Of a DNA stretch of 64,000 nt, positions 9,331-17,729 are shown piece by piece. The stretch is from Rhodovulum sp. P5 (GTDB lineage: Bacteria > Pseudomonadota > Alphaproteobacteria > Rhodobacterales > Rhodobacteraceae), in assembly GCF_002079305.1 (NCBI RefSeq), contig NZ_CP015039.1:3209501-3273500 (forward strand). The letters are read 5' to 3'. The translations under genes and the position numbers were made by a program. The notes under the pieces are model-generated. The model had not been told where the DNA came from, did no database searches, and saw only the letters and a program-made list of their open reading frames with translations. The first letter of the stretch is position 1. Each line of letters begins with the position of its first letter.

Positions 9331-10641
9331 TCAGTGAATAATCGCCTCGTCACGCACGAACATGTTGTCCCACGCGCGGTCGATCAGATCGGGGGTCATC
9401 TGGTAGGGAATGCCTTCGAAATCGCAGATGGAGATCATCTGGTCGATCAGGAACCCCGGTTGGTAGTTGGCATAGTCGTTGTCGATCAGCGGGTATTTCT
9501 CATCCAGAAGGTAGCTCAGCGTCGCCTGGTCGACGGGCATTTGCTTCTTTTCAGCGACAAGATTGAAAATTTTCAGGAAATCCGCCTGGCACGGGCCGTC
9601 GACCTTGATCTTGAAGAAGATCCGGCGCAGCGCGGCGCGGTCGAAGATCTCGTTGGGGTGAAAGTTGGTGGAGAAGATCACCAGCGTGTCGAAGGGGACC
9701 TCGAACTTCTCGCCCGATTGCAGGGCAAGGATATCGCGGCTTTCCTCCAGCGGCACGATCCAGCGGTTGATCAGCGCCTGCGGCGGTTCCGCCTGTCGGC
9801 CAAGGTCATCGACGATGAAGACGCCGCCGGTGGATTTCAGCTGCAAGGGCGCCTGATAGGTGCGGGCCGTGGGGTTGTAGACGAGGTCGAGCATCGACAG
9901 CGACAACTCCCCCCCCGTGACCACGGTCGGCCGGTCGCACAGCACATAACGCGTGTCGAACCGGCTGGAGGTGCGGCGCAGCGATGTCGGGCCGTCCACC
10001 AGTTCCTCGGCCGCGGAATGCACGATGGGGTCGTAGACGGTGATCACCTGTCCGGCATATTCCACGGCGCGGGGGATATAGATCCGATCCCCCAGCGCGT
10101 CGCGTATCCCGTTGGAGATGGACGATTTCCCGTTGCCGGGCGGGCCGTACATCAGGATCGAGCGTCCCGCGCCGACCGCGGGGCCAAGGTGGCCCAGCAG
10201 GTTGTCGGGCAGGATCAGATGGCCCATCGCGGCGGTCAACTGGGCGCGGGTGATCTGGATGTTGCGGATCGACTGGCGTTGCACCTGTTCGGCATAGACA
10301 TCCATCGGCACGGGCATCGCGCCGTAATACTCCGACTGTGCCAGCGCATCCTGCGCGCGGGCCTTGCCCGCCTCGGTCAGTTGATACCCCATCTCGCCGC
10401 CGGACCCGGCATGCAGCGTCCCTGTCGCCTCCAGCAGCTTTTGACCCCGGGCCAGATCGACCAGTTCCTGCGTGACCGTGACCGGCAGGCAGATCGTCCG
10501 GGCGATTTCCGTGACCATGTCGAGATTCTGGCGGAACACCGTCTTCAGAAGGATGTCGCGCATCATCACCTCGGGCAGGCGCATGTCGGCAAGGCTGCGC
10601 GGCGCTGGCGGGGCGATGACGGAGGAGGTTTGCATGTTCAT
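9331..10641 (-). CDS. AAA-type ATPase with N-terminal winged-helix-like region
   Basis: A 436-residue cytoplasmic ATPase. About 130 N-terminal residues look like a winged helix (ILLKTVFRQNLDMVTEIA, then GYQLTEAGKARAQDAL). The AAA core has Walker A GPPGNGKS (166-173), Walker B VFIVDD (274-279), sensor-1 IFSTN, and an arginine-rich RAALRRIFFKI stretch. This architecture occurs in rhodobacterial proteins encoded close to tad pilus genes, and a tad locus begins about 1.7 kb away. The specific job is unknown. It could be a chaperone-like remodelling ATPase for the pilus or its regulation, which is inference from position. ATG at 10641 has a GAGGT site just upstream. It is divergent from the membrane protein at 10796. 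Confidence 0.8.
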   Translation of the reverse strand: MNMQTSSVIAPPAPRSLADMRLPEVMMRDILLKTVFRQNLDMVTEIARTICLPVTVTQELVDLARGQKLLEATGTLHAGSGGEMGYQLTEAGKARAQDALAQSEYYGAMPVPMDVYAEQVQRQSIRNIQITRAQLTAAMGHLILPDNLLGHLGPAVGAGRSILMYGPPGNGKSSISNGIRDALGDRIYIPRAVEYAGQVITVYDPIVHSAAEELVDGPTSLRRTSSRFDTRYVLCDRPTVVTGGELSLSMLDLVYNPTARTYQAPLQLKSTGGVFIVDDLGRQAEPPQALINRWIVPLEESRDILALQSGEKFEVPFDTLVIFSTNFHPNEIFDRAALRRIFFKIKVDGPCQADFLKIFNLVAEKKQMPVDQATLSYLLDEKYPLIDNDYANYQPGFLIDQMISICDFEGIPYQMTPDLIDRAWDNMFVRDEAIIH

Positions 10642-10795
10642 GGGCGACCTCGTCGATTGCGGCGTGTCGAAAAGTTGCCGTCCGTTTCCGGCAAATCTTG
10701 GGCGCCCCGGCGCAAGATGGCGACAATTGCGTCTTTCGAAACCGTTCCTTCAGGACTTGCCCGGCAGAGAGGACAGGACCCTAGCGGGGCAGGAC

Positions 10796-12418
10796 ATGTC
10801 ACGGCCCAATCCCTTTACGCTCGCCTTGCTGATGGCCGCGATCCTTGCGGTCGCGACGGGTCTTGGGCTGCTCAAGGGCGCGCTTTACCCGACATGGCAC
10901 GAGGCCGACCTGCTGCACATGGCGCAGATCGTCGAGCGTGAAGCCGCCGGAGAATGGCCGCATCTTGACTTCATGACGCCGCTCGGCGTGCTGGCCTATG
11001 CGCCGATCACCCTGTTCGTGCGGCAGGGGTTCACCTTGGCCGAGGCGTTCGTGCTGGGGCAGGGGCTTGTCGGGGCTCTGCTGTTGCCCGCGGCAATGTG
11101 GGCAGGGTTCAGCCGTCTGTCGCAGGCCGCCGCATATCTGTTCGGGGCCGGGATGATGATCATGTGCGTCGCACTGGTGCCCGCCCATGCCGCGCCCGGG
11201 ATCTCCCTGTCGATGAGCTATAACCGCTGGGGTTGGGCCATCGGCTTTACCGTGTTGCTGGTTGCGGTGGTGCCGCACCGGGGCAGGGGCTGGTCGCCGA
11301 TGGTCGATGGCATGATCCTTGGGCTTGGCCTTGCTGCGCTGGCCCTGATCAAGATGACATATTTCGTGGCGTTCCTGCCGGCGGTTCTGCTGTCGCTCTG
11401 GATCCGGCGCGACCGGCGCGGGGCTGCGCTTGCCGCCGGGTCGGGGATCGCCGTGGTGCTGGCCGTGACCGCCATGGCGGGCATCGGGATCTGGCCGGCC
11501 TATCTGGGCGATCTTCTGACCGTGGCGCGGTCAGAGGTGCGGGCCTTTCCGGGGGAGAGCCTGGCGGTGATTCTGGGCGGCACGACCGGTCGGGTTGGCA
11601 CCGCGCTTCTTCTGGTCGTTGTCATCTGCCTTCGCCGTGTCGGGGCGATGCAGGCCGGTCTTCTGCTCTTGGTCGCCGCTCCGGGGCTGGCCTATGTGAC
11701 GTTCCAGAACCACGGAAACGAACCTGTCTGGTTGTTCTTCCTTGCCGCGCTTGCGTTGGGGGCAAGTGTAACGCAGGGGCGGGATGAACGATCAGGCCCG
11801 GCGCAAGCCCTTGCCGTGGCGGGGTGGATCGCGCTTGCGCTGTCCGCGCCCGGCTTCATGGCGATGGCGGAAAGCCCGCTCAGGAATTTCTCGACCGACC
11901 GGGAGGGGATGGTCGAAATGCTGCCGGGCGATCAGGGGCTGTGGGAGCCGGGGGGCCGCGTTCTGCATGTCCAGACCCGGGTCAGCCGCCCCTTCGCTGC
12001 AACGGAAAGCCAAGACAACGCTGGCGCACGACCCGAACCCACATACCTGAACGGCGAGCCGTTGGAGCAGTGCCGGTTGTTGAGCGGCCTGGTCGGCTGG
12101 TTCCGGGGCATCGGGGAAGAGTTGACGGAGGCCGGTTTCGGGGCGCGGCGGATCTTCGTGGCCGATCTGCTGAACGGCTATTGGCTTTACGGCGGCGGCG
12201 TACCGTTGCCCGGCGGTGCGCCGTGGTATTACGGGGGCTTGCCGGGGCTCGAGGGGGCGGAGTTCGTTCTGGTCCCGCAATGTGCCGCGCGCCCGGACGT
12301 CAGGGCGCTGATCCTGACCGAACTGGAAGACGCCGGGATCGTGCTGAGCGAGGCCGACCGGACGGACGACTACATCCTGATGGCCATCACGCCGTCGCTT
12401 GCCCTAAGCACGAGATAG
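10796..12418 (+). CDS. Polytopic membrane protein, possible GT-C-type glycosyltransferase
   Basis: A 540-residue protein with about nine or ten hydrophobic segments in the first 380 residues and a soluble C-terminal part of about 150 residues. After the first membrane helix it has an acidic periplasmic loop (WHEADLLHMAQIVE and HLDFMTPLG). This resembles the first loop of GT-C lipid-linked-sugar transferases (ArnT/PMT type), where an acidic pair is catalytic. No family could be assigned with certainty. The annotated start is ATG at 10796; a longer frame upstream runs into the promoter region shared with the AAA ATPase. Its last 49 bp overlap the convergent cpaA gene. Its position beside the tad locus hints at pilin or envelope glycosylation, which is speculative. 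Confidence 0.75.
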   Translation: MSRPNPFTLALLMAAILAVATGLGLLKGALYPTWHEADLLHMAQIVEREAAGEWPHLDFMTPLGVLAYAPITLFVRQGFTLAEAFVLGQGLVGALLLPAAMWAGFSRLSQAAAYLFGAGMMIMCVALVPAHAAPGISLSMSYNRWGWAIGFTVLLVAVVPHRGRGWSPMVDGMILGLGLAALALIKMTYFVAFLPAVLLSLWIRRDRRGAALAAGSGIAVVLAVTAMAGIGIWPAYLGDLLTVARSEVRAFPGESLAVILGGTTGRVGTALLLVVVICLRRVGAMQAGLLLLVAAPGLAYVTFQNHGNEPVWLFFLAALALGASVTQGRDERSGPAQALAVAGWIALALSAPGFMAMAESPLRNFSTDREGMVEMLPGDQGLWEPGGRVLHVQTRVSRPFAATESQDNAGARPEPTYLNGEPLEQCRLLSGLVGWFRGIGEELTEAGFGARRIFVADLLNGYWLYGGGVPLPGGAPWYYGGLPGLEGAEFVLVPQCAARPDVRALILTELEDAGIVLSEADRTDDYILMAITPSLALSTR

Positions 12419-12879
12419 AAGATCAACGCGCCCGCCAGCGCCAGGCCCATCGGGAAATCCCGGTCTGTCCACGACGCCCAGTCGGGCAGGGCGCGACGCA
12501 CCGGGGCCAGACGTCGGATGCCGCGATGGGTGATGAAGGCTGCGACCAGTACCACGGCGAACAGCATCAGGAACCGCCCAGATTCGTCGGCAGCCAGGAA
12601 GGGCGCCATCGCTGCGGCGAATTTCGCATCGCCCGCCCCGATCAAGCCAATGGTGCTGGCCACGAAGCCGATGCCAAGCACAAGCACCAGATGCAGCCAG
12701 CGCCACGCCCAGACATCGATGGGCAGCGCGATCAGGCCTACGGCCGCGTAGACGACAACCAGCGCGACCACGGCGCTGTTGGGGATCTTCATGTACTTCA
12801 TGTCGCTCCACGCCACCCAGATCGCGATGGGCAGCACGAAGGGCAGGAACCACAGCGCGTCATTTGCGGACAACGCCAC
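12370..12879 (-). CDS. cpaA: Prepilin peptidase CpaA/TadV
   Basis: A 169-residue, multi-spanning A24-family aspartic peptidase that removes the leader from Flp pilin and pseudopilins at the inner membrane. Both catalytic aspartate motifs are visible: SDMKYMKIPN (the usual SDxxxxxIPN) and GAGDAKF (the usual GxGDxK). There are five or six hydrophobic segments. The best start is GTG at 12879, which begins 10 bp after the upstream TadD stop. The longest frame (to 12993) would run 100 bp into tadD and add a charged, non-homologous extension. It is the distal gene of the tad cluster and overlaps the convergent membrane-protein gene by 49 bp. Confidence 0.9.
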   Translation of the reverse strand: MALSANDALWFLPFVLPIAIWVAWSDMKYMKIPNSAVVALVVVYAAVGLIALPIDVWAWRWLHLVLVLGIGFVASTIGLIGAGDAKFAAAMAPFLAADESGRFLMLFAVVLVAAFITHRGIRRLAPVRRALPDWASWTDRDFPMGLALAGALIFYLVLRASDGVMAIRM

Positions 12880-12889
12880 CGCCGCCGCC

Positions 12890-13741
12890 CTAGCCGCGGC
12901 TTTCGAGCGCTTCCAGCGCCCGGACTGCTTCCTCGAAATGCTGCGGGCTGGTTTCGATCGCGTCCTGCAAGAGCCCCTTGCCCAGTGCCACATCGCCCTG
13001 CTTGATCGCCGTCAGTGCCAGCGTGTGATAAAGCTGGGCGCGCTCACCCCGGTTTGCCTCGATCACCGGCAGGGCATAGTTGCGTTGCGCGCCGCGGGCC
13101 AGAACGAGGTTGTTCTTCGCCGTGAAGAGCGCGGGGTCATAGGTCAGCGCCTCGACGAACAGGCGCTCCGCACCGGGATAATCGCCGCGGGTCAGCTTGG
13201 AATAACCCCAGTTGTTCAGGACTTTCGCTGGTGTCGTCGTCAGCCCCGCCGCGGTTTCATAGTAACTGTCGGCCTTGTCCCACTGGCCATTGCTGTCGGC
13301 GATCATCGCCTCCAGCCGGTAGCGTTTGTAGGTCTCATGCGTCGGCGGGACGCCTTTCAGCACCGTTTCCGCCCTGGCCCAGTCGCCCGTGCGGATCAGG
13401 GCATCGGCATGGTCGACCTTGTCCTCGGCAGTGGCGGCCCGGTGCGCGGCGACCTTGGCCCAGATCGCTGCACCCTCGGTATTGCGTTTCGCCCGGATCA
13501 GCGACCGCGCAAGTCCGCGCTGCGCGTCGATATTGCCGGGGTTTTCTTTCAGGGTCCGTCGGAAATAGGTCGCGGCCTCGTTGGGGTCGGCCACGGTCAT
13601 CATGATGTCGTTCATGGTGCCCTGGTCAGCGGCCAGCACATCCTGCACGGCCCGTTCGACCTCCACCGGGGTGGTCTCGGCACAGGCCGTCAGCATGAGC
13701 GCCCCGCCGGCGCACATCGAAAGTAGGATAGATCGGCGCAT
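12890..13741 (-). CDS. tadD: TadD-like TPR lipoprotein (first copy)
   Basis: A 283-residue predicted lipoprotein. The N-terminal signal ends in the lipobox LTAC (Cys20), followed by tetratricopeptide-like helices (AATYFRRTLKENPGNIDAQR, WARAETVLKG, KVLNNWGYSKLTRGDYPGAE, TYDPALFTAKNNLVLA). TadD proteins are outer-membrane pilotin-like TPR lipoproteins needed for tad secretin assembly. The gene follows a second, shorter TPR lipoprotein with a 27 bp gap and precedes cpaA. The two lipoproteins are distinct in length and sequence, so this is a family pair rather than a recent duplication. Confidence 0.85.
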   Translation of the reverse strand: MRRSILLSMCAGGALMLTACAETTPVEVERAVQDVLAADQGTMNDIMMTVADPNEAATYFRRTLKENPGNIDAQRGLARSLIRAKRNTEGAAIWAKVAAHRAATAEDKVDHADALIRTGDWARAETVLKGVPPTHETYKRYRLEAMIADSNGQWDKADSYYETAAGLTTTPAKVLNNWGYSKLTRGDYPGAERLFVEALTYDPALFTAKNNLVLARGAQRNYALPVIEANRGERAQLYHTLALTAIKQGDVALGKGLLQDAIETSPQHFEEAVRALEALESRG

Positions 13742-13768
13742 TTTCCTGCGTCCCTTGCTGCTCTGCCC

Positions 13769-14338
13769 TCAGTGGGAGGCGACCAGCCGGTACGTTGCGC
13801 TGCCCTGCCTCACCAGTTCGTAATCATTATTATTGCGTGTATCGTACGACGGAATTTCGGTTTTTGCGATAGCCAGTCGAAGATTGTGCCGGATGTCGTC
13901 CGATTGGCCACTGTCGAGCGCGAAGGCGGTTTCAAAGACGCGCCTCGCCTCGCCCGGCTTGCCTCTCTCGATCAGCACGACGCCCAGATTGTTCCAGGCG
14001 GGTACGAAGCGGTTGTCCTTGTCCACGGCCTGTCGCAACTGGCGTTCGGCCTGACCCAGACGGCCAAGGCGCAGATTGGCCGATCCGATGGCGGACAGGA
14101 CCTCGGCGGTCAGGCCCTGTTCGGCGCCAGCGCGGTAGAAAGACTTCAGCGCAAGGCCATAGTCGCCCGCGGCCATCAGGCGATGGCCTTCGACCATCGC
14201 ATTCGCCGCGGTGTGTGGCTGGTCCGCGCCGGATGAGGCTGTTGGCCCCGCCAACTGGCAGGCAGATAGTGCGATTACCGCGGCCAGCGCCAGGCCGCGA
14301 AAGGCAATGTCAGAAAGACGAACCCGAAAGCGTTTCAT
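13769..14338 (-). CDS. TadD-like TPR lipoprotein (second copy)
   Basis: A 189-residue lipoprotein with signal peptide and lipobox LSAC (Cys27), then TPR-type repeats: YGLALKSFYRAGAEQGLT, LGRLGQAERQLRQAVDKD, and RFVPAWNNLGVVLIERGKPG followed by EARRVFETAFALD. It closely matches the TadD pattern and probably works with the neighbouring copy in assembling the pilus secretin. The first 29 bp overlap the 3' end of tadC, pointing to translational coupling. The C-terminal tail (NNNDYELVRQGSATYRLVAS) lies outside the TPRs. Confidence 0.8.
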   Translation of the reverse strand: MKRFRVRLSDIAFRGLALAAVIALSACQLAGPTASSGADQPHTAANAMVEGHRLMAAGDYGLALKSFYRAGAEQGLTAEVLSAIGSANLRLGRLGQAERQLRQAVDKDNRFVPAWNNLGVVLIERGKPGEARRVFETAFALDSGQSDDIRHNLRLAIAKTEIPSYDTRNNNDYELVRQGSATYRLVASH

Positions 14339-15299
14339 AGATGCTGTGGATCGAGGGGCCGATAAGCGCGATGAGCAGCGGTGGTACCGTGAACATCATC
14401 GTGCCCAAAGTCAGCTTGGTTGGCAACTTGTTCGCCTTTTCCTCGGCCCGCATAACCCGCTTGTCCCGCATCTCGGCCGCATAGACCCGCAGCGCTTCGG
14501 CAATCGAGGTGCCGAAGGTCTGGGATTGAACCAGAACCGTCACGAAGGAGGACACGTCGGTCACCCCGCAGCGGTCGGCCATGTCCTTTAGCACCTGCAC
14601 CTTGTCCTTGCCGGCCTTGATCTCGTGCGCGACGATCTCGTACTCGTCGGCCAGATGGGGGAAGCCTGCGCGCATTTCCTTTGCCACCCGGATGATCGAC
14701 TGGTCCAGCGATTGCCCGGCCTCAACGCAGACCAGCATCATGTCGAGACTGTCGGGAAAACCGTTGGTGATCGATTCCTGCCGCTCCTGCACCCGGCGGC
14801 TCACCCAGTATTTCGGCAGGTAGTAGCCCGCAGCACCGGGAATCAGGACCGTCAGGATCATGTTGGTCGTGCTGGCCCCGGTCGTTGAGTGTTTCACGAC
14901 GGCGAAGATCAGCCCCACCAGCAGCAGCCCGATGCCAAGCGTCAACTGGGCGAAGTAATAGACCCTGACCGAGGATTTGGAGCGATAGCCCGCCTGCATG
15001 AGCTTCATCCGGACCGCCGAGAACTCCGCATCATCCTGCGGTTCGAGGAAGTCTGCGAAGCGGTCAAGCTTGTCGGCCTGAGAGCTTTGCCGCAGGGCCG
15101 TCGAGGGCTCGCGGACCGTCGCGGCCTTCATCTCGCGTGTCTGCTGGCGCAGCTTGTCCAGCGGGTCGGGTCGCCTGCGCAACAGGGCCGGCAGTGTCAG
15201 GGCGATCATCGCCACACCGATAACCCCGATGGCATAAACCGGCGCCAACGGGCCAAGCCGGTCTGTGAGAAGGACGGTCAGCGTATCGAGCATTTGCAT
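14310..15299 (-). CDS. tadC: Tad pilus inner-membrane platform protein TadC
   Basis: A 329-residue type II secretion GspF-family protein that, with TadB, forms the inner-membrane platform above the CpaF ATPase. N-terminal membrane helix VYAIGVIGVAMIALTLPALL, a pair of helices around LGIGLLLVGLIFAVV and MILTVLIPGAAGYYLP, the conserved GspF cytoplasmic region (FPDSLDMMLVCVEAGQSLD, then FGTSIAEALRVYA), and a last helix near the C-terminus. It starts 14 bp downstream of the tadB stop and overlaps the next lipoprotein gene by 29 bp. Confidence 0.93.
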   Translation of the reverse strand: MQMLDTLTVLLTDRLGPLAPVYAIGVIGVAMIALTLPALLRRRPDPLDKLRQQTREMKAATVREPSTALRQSSQADKLDRFADFLEPQDDAEFSAVRMKLMQAGYRSKSSVRVYYFAQLTLGIGLLLVGLIFAVVKHSTTGASTTNMILTVLIPGAAGYYLPKYWVSRRVQERQESITNGFPDSLDMMLVCVEAGQSLDQSIIRVAKEMRAGFPHLADEYEIVAHEIKAGKDKVQVLKDMADRCGVTDVSSFVTVLVQSQTFGTSIAEALRVYAAEMRDKRVMRAEEKANKLPTKLTLGTMMFTVPPLLIALIGPSIHSIYETLSGSSF

Positions 15300-15312
15300 C
15301 GCTTGCGTTTCC

Positions 15313-16281
15313 TCAGACCTTCACGTTGACCATGATTTTCATGAAGATCACATTCGCCACGAGGAACACGCCGACCCCGATGGCGGCGGGAATGAAGAAC
15401 GGCGTGTCCTTTACGTTGTCGTAGAAGTCGGGCTTCAGCGTCACGAGGCCGACGATTGCCGCGACCGGAAAGCCCGACAGGAACATGCCGGACCATTTCG
15501 CCTCGGCCGTGATGGCCTTGACCCGGCGAAACAGCTTGAACCGCGCGCGGATCACCTTGGCCAGCCCGGCCAGAACCTCGGCCAGATTGCCGCCCGACTG
15601 CTGCTGGATGCTGACCGCCACGGCGAGAAACCGCATGTCCTGCATGTCGACCCGTTCGGCGAGGTCTTTCAGCGCCTCGGACACATCCCTGCCATAGGCG
15701 GCCTCGTCCGCAATGACGCCGAATTCGGTGCCCAGCGGATCGGGGACTTCCTTGGCCACGATGTTGATGGCGGAGATGAACGGATGGCCCACCCGCAGGG
15801 AACGCACCATCAGTTCCACCGCGTCGGGAAGCTGTTCCTCGATGATCTGCAGCCGTTTCGTGGCCTTGTTCTGGACCCAGACATAGACCCCGCCCACGCC
15901 CATGGCGACGGACACAAGCGCGCGGACAGGCAAGGGCGCCGCGGTCCCGACGGTGAGCGCCAGAAAGGCGACCCCGGCCAGAAGGACCATGATGGCGATC
16001 AACTGGCGGGGGGAAAACGCGATATTGGCCTTTTGCGCCTTGTCGGCCAGCATCGCGTAAAGCGGGATTCCCCCGGCCTGCATGTGCTGGGTCATCTCCT
16101 TGCGAAGCTGTTCTAGCACCTGCTCTCGGCCGTTGCCCTTTTCCAGAAGTTCCAGCCGGCGGTTGACCTTGGCGTTCAGGCGGATCGACTTGCCGAAAAC
16201 CGTCAGATACAGCCCTTCGACCAGCGCCAGAACCGCGACGAAGATCAGCGCGTAGATGATGAGTTCGCCGCCGACCTGCAT
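15313..16281 (-). CDS. tadB: Tad pilus inner-membrane platform protein TadB
   Basis: A 322-residue GspF-family protein, partner of TadC. N-terminal helix LIIYALIFVAVLALVEGLYL, two central helices (IAIMVLLAGVAFLALTVG, VRALVSVAMGVGGVYVWV), the GspF core (LPDAVELMVRSLRVGHPFIS, QQQSGGNLAEVLAGLAKVIR) and C-terminal helices. The start ATG at 16281 lies 4 bp after the cpaF stop. An apparent extension to 16419 would overlap cpaF and has no homologous character. Confidence 0.93.
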   Translation of the reverse strand: MQVGGELIIYALIFVAVLALVEGLYLTVFGKSIRLNAKVNRRLELLEKGNGREQVLEQLRKEMTQHMQAGGIPLYAMLADKAQKANIAFSPRQLIAIMVLLAGVAFLALTVGTAAPLPVRALVSVAMGVGGVYVWVQNKATKRLQIIEEQLPDAVELMVRSLRVGHPFISAINIVAKEVPDPLGTEFGVIADEAAYGRDVSEALKDLAERVDMQDMRFLAVAVSIQQQSGGNLAEVLAGLAKVIRARFKLFRRVKAITAEAKWSGMFLSGFPVAAIVGLVTLKPDFYDNVKDTPFFIPAAIGVGVFLVANVIFMKIMVNVKV

Positions 16282-16285
16282 GGGC

Positions 16286-17713
16286 TCAACCTCCCATATT
16301 CGGCTCGAACAGGCTTGCGGGCAGGTCGTCTCCCCACTGGCGGAACCGGTCGGAATAGTGGCTGCGCACGCCCGTGGCGGTGAAGCGGCCGATGATCTTG
16401 CCGTCTGCCTCCAGCCCAAGGCGTTCGTAGCGGAAGATTTCCTGCATCGAGATCACCTCGCCCTCCATGCCCGTCACCTCGGTGATCGACACCATCCGGC
16501 GAGAGCCGTCCTGCAGGCGGCTGGCCTGCACGATCAGGTTGACGGCGGAGGCGACCTGGCTGCGCACGGCCTTCAACGGCATCTCGATCCCGGCCATCGC
16601 GATCATGTTCTCAAGGCGGCTGACCGCGTCGCGCGCGTTGTTGGCGTGGATCGTGGTCATCGATCCGTCATGGCCGGTGTTCATCGCCTGCAGCATGTCG
16701 ATGACTTCCTCGCCCCGAGTTTCGCCGACGATGATCCGGTCGGGCCGCATCCTGAGCGCGTTCTTCAGGCAATCGCGCTGGCTGACCGCGCCTTTGCCCT
16801 CGACATTGGGAGGGCGGCTTTCCATGCGTCCCACATGGGTCTGCTGCAGTTGCAGTTCGGCGGTATCCTCGATGGTCAGGATGCGTTCGGCATCGTCAAT
16901 GAACGAAGACAGGGCGTTCAGCGTCGTCGTCTTGCCCGAGCCCGTGCCGCCCGAGACGATGATGTTCAACCGACACGCCACCGCGGCCTGAAGATAGGCG
17001 GCCATCTCCTCGGTGAAGGCGCCGAAACGGACCAGATCGCCGATCCCCAGCTTGTCCTTCTTGAACTTGCGGATCGAGACCAGGCTGCCATCGACGGCAA
17101 TCGGTGGCACCATCGCGTTGAAGCGGGACCCGTCCGCAAGCCGGGCATCGACATAGGGGTTCGATTCATCGACGCGGCGGCCCACCGCCGAGACGATCTT
17201 GTCGATGATCCTTAGCAGGTGCTTTTCGTTCTGGAACGTGATGTCGGTCAGTTGCAGCTTGCCGCCCCGTTCGACGAAGATCTGCTTGGGCCCGTTGACG
17301 AGGATGTCGTTGACCGTGTCGTCCTTCAGCAGCGGCTCCAACGGTCCAAGGCCCACGACCTCGTCGAAGAGTTCCTGGTTCAACTGGGCGCGGTCTTCCC
17401 GGTTGAGGACGACGCCGAGTTCGTCCAGCCCTTCGCCCGAAATGGCATTGATTTCGGTGCGCAGATCCTGTTCGTCGGCATGTTCCAGCGCGGCGAGATT
17501 GAGGTCTTCCAGAAGACGTTTGTGCAGTTCGATCTTGAGTTCGCCCAGACGTTCGCGGCGCTTGCGTTCCTTGTCGGACACGGGGGCGGCGTCGGCAGGC
17601 GCGGTGGCGGGAAGCGGCGCTGTCGTAGGGGAGAGCGTCGGCCCCGACGTATCCTTCTGTCTGGCTGCGGGCTCCGCCGCCTGCATGTCGGTCTTTCTGT
17701 ACCTTGAAAACAT
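16286..17713 (-). CDS. cpaF: Tad pilus assembly ATPase CpaF/TadA
   Basis: A 475-residue secretion ATPase of the VirB11/GspE superfamily that powers Flp pilus assembly. It has a variable acidic/proline-rich N-terminus (1-50), an N-terminal domain including VNGPKQIFVERGGKL, Walker A GGTGSGKTT (255-263), the Asp box ILTIEDTAELQL, Walker B RPDRIIVGETRGEE (about 326-339), and the His box SMTTIHANN. All catalytic motifs are intact. It sits 16 bp downstream of cpaE and directly upstream of tadB. Confidence 0.96.
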   Translation of the reverse strand: MFSRYRKTDMQAAEPAARQKDTSGPTLSPTTAPLPATAPADAAPVSDKERKRRERLGELKIELHKRLLEDLNLAALEHADEQDLRTEINAISGEGLDELGVVLNREDRAQLNQELFDEVVGLGPLEPLLKDDTVNDILVNGPKQIFVERGGKLQLTDITFQNEKHLLRIIDKIVSAVGRRVDESNPYVDARLADGSRFNAMVPPIAVDGSLVSIRKFKKDKLGIGDLVRFGAFTEEMAAYLQAAVACRLNIIVSGGTGSGKTTTLNALSSFIDDAERILTIEDTAELQLQQTHVGRMESRPPNVEGKGAVSQRDCLKNALRMRPDRIIVGETRGEEVIDMLQAMNTGHDGSMTTIHANNARDAVSRLENMIAMAGIEMPLKAVRSQVASAVNLIVQASRLQDGSRRMVSITEVTGMEGEVISMQEIFRYERLGLEADGKIIGRFTATGVRSHYSDRFRQWGDDLPASLFEPNMGG

Positions 17714-17729
17714 CGGGTCTGCTTTCCCC

